From the NCBI GenBank assembly GCA_000787465.1, contig JSYX01000332.1, positions 1-37,746 of the forward strand: 37,746 nucleotides of DNA. Direction: 5' to 3'. Made by a program: the position numbers and the translations under genes. The stretch's first letter is position 1. The number at the start of each line of letters is the position of its first letter. The notes under the pieces are model-generated. The model had not been told where the DNA came from. It searched no databases and saw nothing but the letters and a program-made list of their open reading frames with translations. This stretch comes from Thermomucor indicae-seudaticae. Its lineage: Eukaryota; Mucoromycota; Mucoromycetes; Mucorales; Lichtheimiaceae. Below are positions 24,116 through 35,145 of the stretch, piece after piece.

Positions 24116-25905
24116 ATGACCAACTATGCTGTTGAAGTTACTACTCCCAAGGGCCAAAAGGTCACCGGTAAGGAAGAAAAGGGAAGATCAGGACTTTGGG
24201 GGCAATGAGAACTAAAAAGGCTGTGGGGTAAAAAGTGAACACTGGTCTGTTCATCAACAACGAGTTTGTTGCTGGTGCCAACACTATCGACACGATCAAC
24301 CCCGCCACTGGTGAAGTGATTGCTGCTGTCCAGGCTGGTGAGTCTTTTTACCCTGTCGCTGTGGTCAAGTAAAGAGCTCAGGCTAATCAGCGCGCAGCCG
24401 AGAAGGCACAGGTGGACGCAGCTGTTGATGCTGCCGAAAAGGCTTACAACGAAGTGTGGAAGAACACGCCTGCTCTGGAGCGCGCACGTCTCATGTACAA
24501 GCTTGCCGAGTTGATTGAGCGTGACGTTGAGGAGCTTGCGATTATTGAAACCCTGGACAACGGCAAGGGTATTACGTTCTCACGCAAGTTTGATATTCCC
24601 GAAGTCGCCAAGACGATCCGCTACTTTGCTGGCTTTGCAGACAAGTTGCACGGCAAGGTCATTGAAACCCCTGGCAAGCTTTCTTACACGCGTCACGAAC
24701 CGATTGGTGTCTGCGCTGCCATCATTCCCTGGAACTTCCCCGCCATGATGCTTGGCTGGAAACTGGGCCCTGCTCTGTGCACCGGTAACACCGTCGTTGT
24801 GAAAGTCTCCGAGTTCACTCCGCTGTCTGCCTTGAAGATCGCTGGCCTGATCAAGGAAGCTGGCTTCCCACCTGGTGTGGTCAATATCCTCAACGGTTAC
24901 GGTGCCATTGCCGGTGACGCTCTTGCTCGCCACCCCAAGGTCGGCAAGGTCGCCTTCACGGGCTCAACCGCCGTTGGTCGTCTGATCATGAAAGCCGCGG
25001 CTGAAAGCAACTTGAAGAAGGTTACACTTGAACTCGGTGGCAAGTCCCCCAACATCATCTTTGATGATGCGGATCTTGACCAAGCCGTCTCCTGGGCTCA
25101 CAAGGGTATCTTCTTCAACCATGGTCAATGCTGCTGCGCTGGTTCGCGTATCTACGTCCAAGGTAATAAAGATTCAATGAACAGATCATTTGCGAAGTTT
25201 CTCATACTGCTGCATAGAGGGCATTTATGACAAGTTCCTCGAACGGTTCAAGGAATACACATCCAAGACCAAGGTCGGCGATCCCTTCGATCCTGACACC
25301 TTCCAGGGCCCGCAGGTATCTAAGGTCCAGTTTGACCGTATCATGGGATACATCGAAGCCGGCAAGCAAGAAGGTGCCACTTGCTACATGGGCGGCAAAC
25401 GTCTTGGTGACAAGGGCTACTTCATTGAGCCTACCGTTTTCACTGATGTCAAGGAAAGCATGAAGATTATGCAAGAAGAAATCTTTGGTCCTGTTGTTGC
25501 TATCGCCAAGTTCAAGGACGTCGACGATGTGATTGCCAAGGCTCACGACACCGCCTACGGTCTCGCTGCTGCTGTCTTTACTAACAACATTACACAGGCT
25601 ATCACTGTCGCCAACAGGCTCGAGGCTGGCACAGTTTGTAAGTCCCGCTTTCTTCGCTTTCTAGAGTGTATCACCTTGTGCTAACTGTGTTACTTTCTTT
25701 GATAAGGGGTTAACTGCTACAACGAACTTGTAAGTAAACCAAAGGGTCAACATAAAAAGGGAATGCTAACTAACGCCACGTACATCAGGACTACAACACT
25801 CCCTTCGGTGGTTTCCGCCAGAGTGGTATTGGACGTGAGAACGGTGAATACGCTTTGGACAACTACCTACAGGTCAAGGCTGTCAAGGTCAACATTGGCC
25901 TGTAA
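24116..25905 (+). CDS. NAD(P)-dependent aldehyde dehydrogenase
   Basis: This class 1/2 aldehyde dehydrogenase oxidises aldehydes such as acetaldehyde to acids. Six exons (24116-24167, 24236-24337, 24398-25162, 25218-25637, 25707-25729, 25789-25905) give 492 residues, the normal length. Key elements: PWNFP with the oxyanion Asn near 164, FTGSTAVGR cofactor loop, LELGGKSP with catalytic Glu near 263, GQCCCAGSR with nucleophile Cys near 297, EEIFGPV and the C-terminal [15 protein letters not shown]. Exon 5 is only 23 nt. There is no presequence, so it is probably cytosolic. Codons are strongly biased to C- and G-ending forms (AAG, ACC, GTC), unlike most neighbours, which points to high expression. 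Substrate and NAD/NADP preference cannot be read from the sequence. Confidence 0.96.
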
Positions 25906-26540
25906 ATGTTTTCCTTTGTTGATACCATTTGCCAACTTCCCTTATGCCTCTTCTTGGTTCACCAAGAAGATATTGTGTAGTATCTTGTGTCTTCTGCTCA
26001 ATGTAGCCACCGTATATAAATGTTTCCTCAACAGAAGTAAAAAAAGAAGATATTTCTTTTTTGTATAACCCAAAATGTCTCATCATTTCACTGACTTGAT
26101 TGCGCTTTCTGGACTATTTAACATAATGCGTGCATTGTCCGTTCTTCATTCGGGAGCCACTACACTCACGAAGGAAGGAGGTTTCCTTGTGCTGGATTCT
26201 TTGCGCTGACCGCATTATATAGATTTACGCCTAAAACGCTGATGATTATGCGTTCGACCTTCAACACTTTGCGCTGTCAGCTATTTGCTTTGGCGTCGAG
26301 TTGAAATACGGCTTTGCGCTCAAAATTATGACGCAAATTATCATGCTGTCAGCGCAAAGAATAAAGAGATACTCAGCATTGGTTTAGTGCAATGCACAGT
26401 TGGCCTTAATGAAGTGAAAGGGATCAATTTCCTTTTTTGAGGCGGTACGCGGGCCGGACTGCAGGCTGGTGGCAGCCAGAGGGTGGGATCCTTGGGGCAA
26501 CCCCGCTGGATATGAGTTCCTTCCTTTAAGTGGTTCAAAC
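25906..26540. other. intergenic between ALDH and RPS15
   Basis: This region carries the ALDH 3' end and the RPS15 promoter. The middle holds the candidate MITE at 26196-26362. No further gene is supported. Confidence 0.5.
26196..26362. mobile_element. candidate MITE-like element with inverted ends
   Basis: ATTCTTTGCGCTGAC at 26196-26210 recurs as its exact reverse complement at 26348-26362, bounding a 167-bp segment. The match continues imperfectly inward (GCATTATA against GCATGATA). Two more TTTGCGCT motifs lie inside. I see no clear target-site duplication and no coding capacity. It could be a small non-autonomous DNA transposon or simply a long hairpin. Confidence 0.4.
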
Positions 26541-27275
<735 letters not shown>

Positions 27276-27356
27276 AGCAAATTATTCTTGGGAATAAAGG
27301 TCTTGTTGTGCAAAAAGCGGAATGGATGTTCTTTATTAAGGCGCTTGATAACGAAG

Positions 27357-29213
27357 CTAAGACTCTTTCTGGCTATCAGCATCCGCGAGCCATTGTGACA
27401 ATGTTTGATAGACTCGCTCATGAATCTTCTTGATGTCATCCGAGATATTATCTGTCACAAAGAAGTCCTACAAGTGGGGATCAGAGAAAGTCGTTGATAA
27501 GTGAAGGAGAATAAACTTACCCAGTGGTGCACAGATTTGGGAAGGACAGCGTAGTAAACATCATCATCCCAGTGAGTTCTGTCGGGTGCGTCGTCACTTT
27601 GTACACTGAGCGTGCGCCACGGGTCCCATTCACCGTCTATCCAGAACGTGCGGGAGAGGCGCAAATACCAGCCCTTGTATTCACGGTTAATGCGACGCCA
27701 TTCAGGTCGGAAGGGCACGTTGTGTTCGCCAAACATCAAGGGGCATTGGCGCTGATACCACTCTGTCGTGAGTTTCCGGGAAACCATGGTGGGATGCCAG
27801 ATGGGCGTGGCTGTCTGCCAGTAGGCGTATTCGGTGCAGACCTGCCACATCCAGGGACGAGCATCCGACTTCAGGTCGGTGTACATGGGAGACTGCGGGT
27901 CGTGGGTATCCAAACACTCATTGATCGAGGCTGACTCATTGCAAGCCTGAGCCACGAGCTTGGCAATGTAACCACCATAAGCTTCAACGTATTCGTGCAC
28001 CGTATGCAGATTATCAAAGATTGTGCAAAACTCGTCTGCAAAAGGATTGTTGGCTGGATCCATTTCTTGCCAAAGCCCCAAGGGGTAGGTCAATACTTTT
28101 TCATCAACCACAAATTGTTATTAGCCGCCCACTCTCTCTTGTGTGTTTGTGTTATACTTACATTCGGCAAAGTCATCGTCATGTTTCAAGTCCTCGACAC
28201 CAAAGACGGCTTTCAAACGTCTCTTGGGCTCACTGAAGGCCCCAAACAGGATATGGTCTACATAGAGAATGACAGCTTGTATGGCATGCACGCAGTGCTC
28301 CGGGCCGTATCGCCGAATCGTTTCAAAATACTGGTAAAAGTTGTAGCGCATTTCGACAGGCGCCGAGGAAGGAATAGCGGCAAAGACGATGTCGCTGTAG
28401 CGATAACGCATCCACGCAGCGAGATTGCCACTGTAACTGCCGCCGTAGACAATCCATTTCGTCTCTGGTGGCAGCTCAAATGGTAACTAAAACATCGAGT
28501 GGGAAAGTTCAGTGCGTGTTGCATGCATGTGTGGAACATGCACTATATACCTTGACTCCTCTGATAATCGACGCCATATCTTCCAATGCCTGTTCTGTGT
28601 TCAAGGTACGAAGGTTGGACACAGAGTAATCCTTGACAATAAAAGAAGCGATTACTCTCTGTCACTCTTACTTTCCCTTCTGATTCATTTTCTTTACCAG
28701 TCCTAGCTGCGACTCTCCGTAGCTTCGATGTTCCATGACTATCACGATACCATGCAGACGCCGTGCAAGCTCCGCCATGGATGAGTTTGTTACGTATCCC
28801 GCACGCCAGTCAGCTGGCAATTCTCCAGCGTTATACACTAGAAAAGGTTTCGGTCAAGTCAAATAACAGGAAAGGTAAGAGTCGTAATAATTACATATCA
28901 CTGGACCACCAGGCTCGTACCAATCGGGATTAGCCCAGTAACGCTGCTTGAAGGTCTTGGAGTTGGGGTCAGAGTGGTCAATGGGTTGGTCAAAGTAGAA
29001 AGGGCCGTAACTGCTATTCGTCGCTGCTGCAGCACTTTGAAGCCTGTTTTGCCTTGCTCTTTATTATACCCGCATATATAAGTGCCACTATAATATTGGA
29101 GAATGAAAAAAAAAGACCGCTTGCCTGCTCAAGCGCCAGCCAGGGCGCAAAAGTGCCTGGCATATAGATACCTGGGCAAAAACGACCCAGGCTATGCAGA
29201 AAAGCAGCCGCAT
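27357..29213 (-). CDS. secreted serine carboxypeptidase, peptidase family S28
   Basis: S28 enzymes (prolyl carboxypeptidase/dipeptidyl-peptidase 2 type) cleave next to proline in secreted or vacuolar settings. Seven exons on the minus strand (29125-29213, 28895-29043, 28698-28837, 28551-28631, 28162-28486, 27521-28095, 27357-27467) give 489 residues. The start MRLLFCIAWVVFAQ is a signal peptide. The mature part has YGPFYFDQPIDHSDP, RYWANPDWYEPGGPVILYNA, EHRSYGESQ, the nucleophile motif GGSYSG (Ser near 170), DGEWDPW (Asp near 419) and SVHHWD (His 451/452), so the triad is intact. Intron 1 appears to use a GC donor (CAG|GCAAGC), the only choice I found that joins the signal peptide in frame. 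A TATA-like ATATATAT lies at about 29261. Confidence 0.92.
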
Positions 29214-29994
29214 GTTAAAGCAGGTGAAAAAGAAAGGCGCGGACGAGGGAACTCCGGAGAATATATATGTGACCTTTTTGTTTGTGCCATGGACGCACCA
29301 AGCCCCGCCAAAGGCTCGGCCGGTGAAAGTGACTATAATACGGCAGATGCGTATCGTTTTGTTCTGCTAAACAAGATTGCAGGTGGTCTTTCCATTTTCA
29401 AACAATCATTCGCGTCAACAAAAGGGCCACATTCTGCGTGTTCGCGTGCCTAACATTGTCCTTGGAAAAAAAGAAATTCTTTTGCGCTGGCAAACAACAC
29501 ACTACGCGTAACACTGAAAAATGGCAAGTCACCACAAGACAGGCGCTCAACAATAAACAAACAATAATCTCAATGAATTGCACTAGTGAAAACACGCTTA
29601 GCGCAGACTTTATTTGCACATGTTTAAACCACGAAATATGCCCGGAACACCTACAAGATACAAAACTGTCAATAACTGTTGTCAATTGGTCACAATACCA
29701 AACAACGTAATGTTTTAATAAAATGGGTTTTCCATCAGAGATTGTTCACCATTGGATAACCCACACAGTAAATAAAGGTGTGAACGGCAGAGATGCCAGT
29801 AAAAAGAATTCAGGTCCGAAAAAGTTGCATCATGCTCAAAAACCCATTTCGCCATAAAGAAAAGAAACAGATCAATACGTACCCATTAGCGAAAGCTCAA
29901 TGCATCAAACAAACGACGTGGTGAGCGCCTTTATATACAAAAGGACGGAGAATAAAAAAGTTTTTCGTTTCCAGCGGATATACATTTGTCCGAT
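29214..29994. other. intergenic: S28 promoter and RNPC3 3' region
   Basis: About 780 bp with a minus-strand TATA-like element near 29261 serving the S28 gene. Open frames on both strands in 29398-29710 are shadows of each other in an AT-rich segment; the minus-strand one has a hydrophobic stretch but no partners. No gene is called. Confidence 0.45.
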
Positions 29995-31172
29995 TTAGGT
30001 CTTTGGCTTGCCCAACATGATCTGAATCTTTTGTTGCTTCTTTTCATTGCTGCCTTTCGTTGCTGTTGTCGTTGCTGGTTGCTTTGACTGCCTCAAGAGT
30101 GCCTTCTTTTGCTCTTGAGCTGCCCGAATACGCATCCGTGCCTTTTCTTTTTCCTCTGCTTTTCGCTTCTCTTCCTCGTCCGATTCCATTTCCGATTCAT
30201 CGCTCGCGACGAGCTCGCTGCGTTTCCGTTTCTTTGACTATCGAAACACCAGCCGTTAATTCTAACCCTGTCTATCACAATGGCGGGAAATCGTTTTGGG
30301 CATACCATAACGTCGGGTATACTTTCTTGTGGTGCGGGCCCGAAAGGTGGTGGAAGGTTCATTTTGTTCATGAGATGAAGTGTCTGGACGTATAAGCGTG
30401 GCACAGTAGCAATAGCGTGCATCATGTTGGACAGAATTTCGGGAGTTGGATCAGGGTAACGGTACCGTAAATGCGGATCAGATGGGTAATGAATTCTAGA
30501 TACGGTCCCGTTAGTACGGATTCCTCCGCACATCTGATATATACCAGAATTCATATTACCCAATATTTGGTGCAATAGGCACTCCAGTTCGTTGTTCTGC
30601 CTGTTGTTGTTGTTGTTGTTGTTGCTGCTGCTGCTGTTGTAAAGGGCTTTGTGTATGATTCTTTTTCTCTACTACGGCTCTAGATGGGGATTCAGTGAAT
30701 ATAATGTTGTAATACGTTCGCTAGCATCAAAAACATACGGCGTCTGCCCCCGTTTTGGATTCGGTTTCGCGTATTCGACACGTATCTTTTTAAACTCTTT
30801 CCCGCAACTAGGCAGTTCTTGGAGTGTAGTATAAGCTTGCGCTGCCGTTCCAGGATCGGGAAAGTCAATAAACACTGTTCCTTTCTTGTTGACCGGTTGA
30901 GATCTATTGGCCTTTCTTTTTCCATTGACGACAGAATTGTTACCATGGACTGAGCCTGCATGGGCCGAGCGTCAATGGCATTGTACTGCTGGAAATATTG
31001 TTTCGCCGCTTGTGGTGTACTGCACACTGCCGGTGGTGCATGCTTGACGACAAGCGTTGTAATCGTGTCCTGGCGCTAGAAATGTCAGAATGTAGACAAA
31101 TGGTGCGATCACTGACTGAAGTCTCCATACTTTGGTAGTTGCCGTTTCGTCCGCATCTTTGGACTGCTCCAT
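29995..31172 (-). CDS. RNPC3: U11/U12-65K (RNPC3) minor-spliceosome protein, one-RRM form
   Basis: RNPC3 bridges U11 and U12 snRNPs in the di-snRNP that recognises U12-type introns. Six exons on the minus strand (31131-31172, 30944-31075, 30739-30884, 30560-30679, 30306-30495, 29995-30237) give 290 residues. An N-terminal RRM (about 17-100) has RNP2 TLVVKHAP and RNP1 KGTVFIDF and ends IRVEYAKP. A 13-glutamine run at about 121-133 follows. The diagnostic block is YRYPDPTPEILSNM...VPRLYVQTLHLMNKMNLPPPFG (158-199), shared with plant and animal 65K proteins. The C-terminus is a charged helical region ending QIMLGKPKT. The second, U12 snRNA-binding RRM of the animal protein is absent before the stop. 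An exon 4 boundary alternative (38-nt intron) exists but gives a weaker donor. Confidence 0.86.
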
Positions 31173-31247
31173 GATCAACACCACGGAAGAAGCGAACAAG
31201 CCAGTTCGCAACCGTCACGTTTAATATTTAAGGCGAGCGTTGAGCGA
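31173..31247. promoter_or_regulatory. 75-bp bidirectional start region RNPC3 / NAT9
   Basis: Only 75 bp separate the start codons of the divergent RNPC3 and NAT9-like genes. It contains one AT-rich patch, TTTAATATTTAAGG. Either the promoter serves both strands or the transcripts overlap. Confidence 0.6.
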
Positions 31248-32229
31248 ATGAAGAAGAACGAAAACCTGGTTTTGGTACACGCAATCCTCCCGCCACCTGT
31301 TCCAATCCTTCTAATAAAATGAGCAGATTGGTACCAAACTAATCCTTGTGCCGTACAAAGAGGAACATGTATTAAAGTACCATGAGTGGATGCAATCTCC
31401 ATTTCTGCAAGGTAACCCTTGTTACTCAGTGTAGGCACATTCGAGGGTTGATTCTGATCCGGTGCAACAGAAATGACGGCATCAGAGCCATTGACGCTCG
31501 AAGAGGAGTATGCTATGCAGCGGTCGTGGCACGAAGATCCAAAAAGTGAGTGCAGAGCTCCCGTGTATTCCAAGCCTGTTGCTTATTGTAGCCAGAATGT
31601 ACATTTATTATTCTATCTTTACCAAGCGGTACGCCGGAAGGCAAGTCTTTTGCAGAGTTAAAAAGTGACGCAGGTATTGCTTATTTACATCTTGTGATAA
31701 TGCGTGACGAAGTAACCAGTTATCCTAGTAATGGTTGGCGACGTGAATATATTCCTGAACGATCCAGACAATGACATGACTTTTGGAGAGATCGAAATCA
31801 TGATTGCAGAGGAAGCTTATCGCCGCAATGGTCTTGGGCTCGAGGCCCTGATGATCATGATGGGATATGGTAAAAAAAAAAAAAGTCGCTAGGGCACGAA
31901 ACAAGCTGGCATGGCAACCTCACTCACTCCGCTCCCCAACAGCCATCACCCAGCTTGATCTGCAAACCTTTCATGCCAAGATATCGCTATCGAACCAGCC
32001 GAGCATTGACTTGTTCACCAGAAAGCTTGGATATTATCCTGTGTCGGTATCAAAAGTGTTTGAGGAAATGACATTGGAGTGGACTATTCGTGATACAGCT
32101 GGATTGACAGAAGACGAAGATGCCTACGGCGCAAAACGGACAAAAGAGCAAGAACAGGTGATTCAAGGGGTTCATTCAAAGATACTTGGTTTCTGGGAGT
32201 CGAAAGTTCGAAAGGATTGTTGGAAATAG
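31248..32229 (+). CDS. NAT9: NAT9-like GNAT N-acetyltransferase
   Basis: This GNAT-fold acetyltransferase is of the NAT9 type, a family linked to microtubule stability in flies. Six exons (31248-31274, 31327-31411, 31471-31545, 31596-31673, 31729-31869, 31943-32229) give 230 residues. Family stretches are MKKNENLVLIGTKLILVPY, KYHEWMQSPFLQEMTASEPL, EYAMQRSWHED, CTFIILSLP, VGDVNIFLND and GEIEIMIAEEAYRRNGLG, where RRNGLG is the acetyl-CoA pyrophosphate-binding loop. KISLSNQPSIDLFTRKLGY and EMTLEWTI close the fold. The first exon of nine codons was chosen because it supplies the conserved start and joins in frame. Intron 5 starts with a run of A after GT. The substrate is not evident. Confidence 0.9.
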
Positions 32230-32970
32230 ATCCATTTGTTTCTCATCGTCATCATCATCATCGCCATAGAACTACAAGTGCTGTGAAACATAAACAAGAA
32301 TCATTATCGTTTAAGCCATCTCTTAAACTCCTCAATAATGCCTTTTGTAGCACGTTCATGTTTGTGTCCAACCATGGGAAGCATCGTTGTTTAAGCTCAT
32401 CTCTCGTGATGCGAAAGGAAGACTCCCAGCAAGAGGGGACAAGGGGTGCAAGGAATTGTGTGATCCATGACGAGCATTGTCCAGTGCGAGAAAGGAAGAT
32501 GATTGTCCATCGTATATATCGTCTACTGCGCAAGACCGACTGACTCGGACTTATCTGATTGCCTGGCAACAGATTCGTTAAATGGTTGGTCAGGAGGCTG
32601 AGGTAACCACAAGTGTCATTGTAATTCTGGAAGAAGGTTACGGTTCATCGAGCATCGTTTTTGTCCCACGACAAACGATCTTCGCAGATTCCTTTTATAG
32701 GAATCCGAACAGTGGTTACGCTTTACTTTGCACTGTTCTTTGACGGGATGGATTGCATGTGTTTGGCGGGTGGGGCTCGTATGAGGTAAGGCATCATTGG
32801 TGTAGCACCTCCGCAGACGGCCGTGCGTCCTGCTGTCAATAGGGGGAGAGTAAAAGGAAGACAGAGAGAGGGAATATGATCGCTGATATAACCTTAATCA
32901 AGGTTCTTGTTGGCACGGTTCTTCTTTTTAACTGTTTCTCTTTTTCCTTTTTTCTCATTGCGACATTGTC
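32230..32970. other. intergenic upstream of CacyBP-like gene
   Basis: This stretch holds a CATCATCATCATC-type run near 32246 and a TTTTAACTGTTTCTCTTTTTC leader before the next ATG. Open frames on both strands at 32217-32569 overlap each other and lack motifs. No gene is called. Confidence 0.5.
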
Positions 32971-33850
32971 ATGGCGCAAGACGATTACAGTGCGGACATT
33001 GCCGAGTTGGTCCAGCTGAAGGGACTGGCTACCCGACCCAACGTGGTGCATGAACTCGAACGACTAATTGAAGCGTATCAGGGCAAACAGAACAATAGTC
33101 TTCGTCAACCAATGCAAATCAGTAAAGTAAACTGTGTTCAATTGGACAAAGGGGGAGAAGAAGATGCTTTTATTCATATCGAATGATAGGCAAAAGCGCA
33201 AACGGTGTATATCACATCCAGTTATGCTTGGGGTCAATCTGAGGACTTCGTCATGTGAGTAACATCAGAAGAACAGGCCTTTAGAGACTAACACGCACTA
33301 GCATCTATCTCAATATCAAGAATGCTTCACGGATAACATCAGAGCAGTACACACTTTCTGTCCAACCACTTAGCGTACAGCTGGACATTGTATGTTGTTG
33401 CATACATGGATAAAGTGAAAAAAAAGACAGACTGACAACCCAATTTATTGACAGCGTGATCATGAGGGCGCCAATTATGTTTTCACCATCACTCATCTTC
33501 ACAGTCAAGTTGTTCCCGAAAAAAGCAAGATCAAGGCAAGTTCATGGTGATACGTCTCTTTGATCAAGGATATCCAATTAAAGAAGACATAGATCAAGGA
33601 GACCAAAGTCCTGATTTACCTTTGCAAAGAGACACCGGGAAAATCATGGGCTGATCTTCGACTGAAAAGCACTCGGCATCTCTATGATGAATTACAACGT
33701 GGGAAAGAGCTTGATTACAGACTAACAATAAGCCAAGAGCTACTCGAATCAGCTGCTGCTGCTGCTACTGCTACCACTAGTAGTATGGCCAAATCATGGC
33801 GTGACAAACTGGATCCATTTGCTATGCCCGGGTCATCCGAAAAAGAATAA
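32971..33850 (+). CDS. CacyBP/SIP-like CS-domain protein
   Basis: It resembles calcyclin-binding protein/Siah-interacting protein, an adaptor with a p23-like CS domain. Five exons (32971-33126, 33190-33254, 33302-33389, 33455-33535, 33593-33850) give 215 residues. The N-terminal helical hairpin (DIAELVQLKGLATRPNVVHE) is followed by the CS domain: TVYITSSYAWGQSEDFVIIY, SVQPLSVQLDIRDHEGANY, FTITHLHSQVVPEKSKIKIK and KVLIYLCKETPGKSWADLR, which matches the KV-I-L-RK...W pattern of CacyBP. The tail has an alanine/threonine stretch and ends KSWRDKLDPFAMPGSSEKE. The SGS-type end is shorter than in animals. Intron 4 uses a GC donor (AAG|GCAAGT). Translin starts only 39 bp downstream. Confidence 0.8.
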
Positions 33851-33889
33851 ATCGGACTTTTCCTACAACTCCTTGTTCTCTTTGTCATA

Positions 33890-34857
33890 ATGGCTAGCGT
33901 TGATTTGAAATTCTTTAGTGACATTCAGCAATCGCTTGAACAAGAGTCGGATCGTAAAGACGTACGTAAAGAGTTAGAAAGGAGGGAGGTGCCTGGCTGA
34001 AACCCCTGCGCAGGAAATACGCGTCAAAGTTCGCGAGTTTGAACGGACATGTCGTCAACTCTACGCGACACTCAATCTGATTCACGCTGATCCCACTGGC
34101 CCAGGTGTGCGAGAGAGATATTATCCAACAGAGAGAGGCTTTTGGGATTTAATGGTTTACAGTGCCTCAGATTGAATTTAGCCATATTCAAGAAAACGTA
34201 CAACAACTGGCAAGTCTCATACCCGAAAACCAATTCTACAAGTCAGTATCACACCTCGCTTATTAGAGAGAGAGAGTTACTTAAGCCGTGTTAGGTACTG
34301 TGACTTGTGGACAAGAACCATGCAGCAAGCCGTTTTTCTGGTCGTCTTTAAACACTACCTAGAGACAGAAAAGCTTGTGCCGGTCGCAAGGATTGAAGAA
34401 GCTATTGGCGTCAAGGTCGATTTGAATCATACCCTCAATGAATTCCATATCCAATTGGAAGACGTCTTGCATGCCTATATTACTTTGGTCAGCGAGCTGG
34501 TAAAACCATGGCTTTGTTTTCACCTTTCCATATGACTTAAATGTTTGATAGTCTCGGTTGGCTGTCAATGCAGTGACGGTAGGAGACTATAGCCGACCCT
34601 TGCGATTGTCTCGGTTCGTAAAGGACCTCAGTGCCGGGTTTCAGCTCTTGAACCTCAAGAACGATATTCTTCGGAAAAGGTAAATGAAAGCCATGGCACA
34701 TTATTTCCCAGCTCATATTGCTGTTGTTAGATTTGATGGTATCAAGTACGATATCAAAAAGATTGAAGAAGTAGTTTATGATATTACTTTGCGCGGTCTG
34801 CAGAAATCGGATGATGATGACGAAAACGCATCCAAAAAGCTCAAGGTGGACCATTAA
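33890..34857 (+). CDS. TSN: translin
   Basis: Translin is a single-stranded nucleic-acid-binding protein. With TRAX it forms the C3PO ribonuclease that trims tRNA precursors and assists RNAi. Six exons (33890-33961, 34014-34104, 34163-34241, 34295-34499, 34552-34679, 34731-34857) give 233 residues, matching the family. Conserved parts are KFFSDIQQSLEQESDRKDEI, WTRTMQQAVFLVVFKHYLE, HIQLEDVLHAYITLVSELSR, LAVNAVTVGDYSRPLRLSRF, LNLKNDILRKRFDGIKYDIK and KIEEVVYDITLRGLQ. The tail is acidic then basic (DDDDENASKKLKVD). The catalytic acidic residues of C3PO reside in TRAX, which is not in this window. Confidence 0.95.
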
Positions 34858-35145
34858 AGTTTATCAACGCCCATCTCTTGTAAACACAGTGAAAATCGAT
34901 CTCTGTTCTTTTTCTTTTTCGTCTCTCACAAAGTATTACTTAATGGATACAGAAAAAAGGGTATCTACATGCTTAACAACCAAATGTAAAAGAAGAAGAA
35001 AGAATAATCGAGAAAAAAGGATTATGTCTATGCAGGGTATGAGAGCCAAAGAAGCGATTAAACAACATGCTGTGGGGTCCGGAATTAGGAGAAGAAAGAT
35101 AATACGGAGGAAAAAAGAAGTCAATCGTACAGAGAAACAAAGATT

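Noticed and set aside
24580..24933. Minus-strand open frames inside aldehyde dehydrogenase
   Set aside because: These are shadows caused by the strong codon bias of the real gene on the plus strand.
29398..29710. Hydrophobic open frame on the minus strand between S28 and RNPC3
   Set aside because: AT-rich sequence open on both strands, no motif and no promoter. The S28 signal peptide is explained by the exon at 29125-29213.
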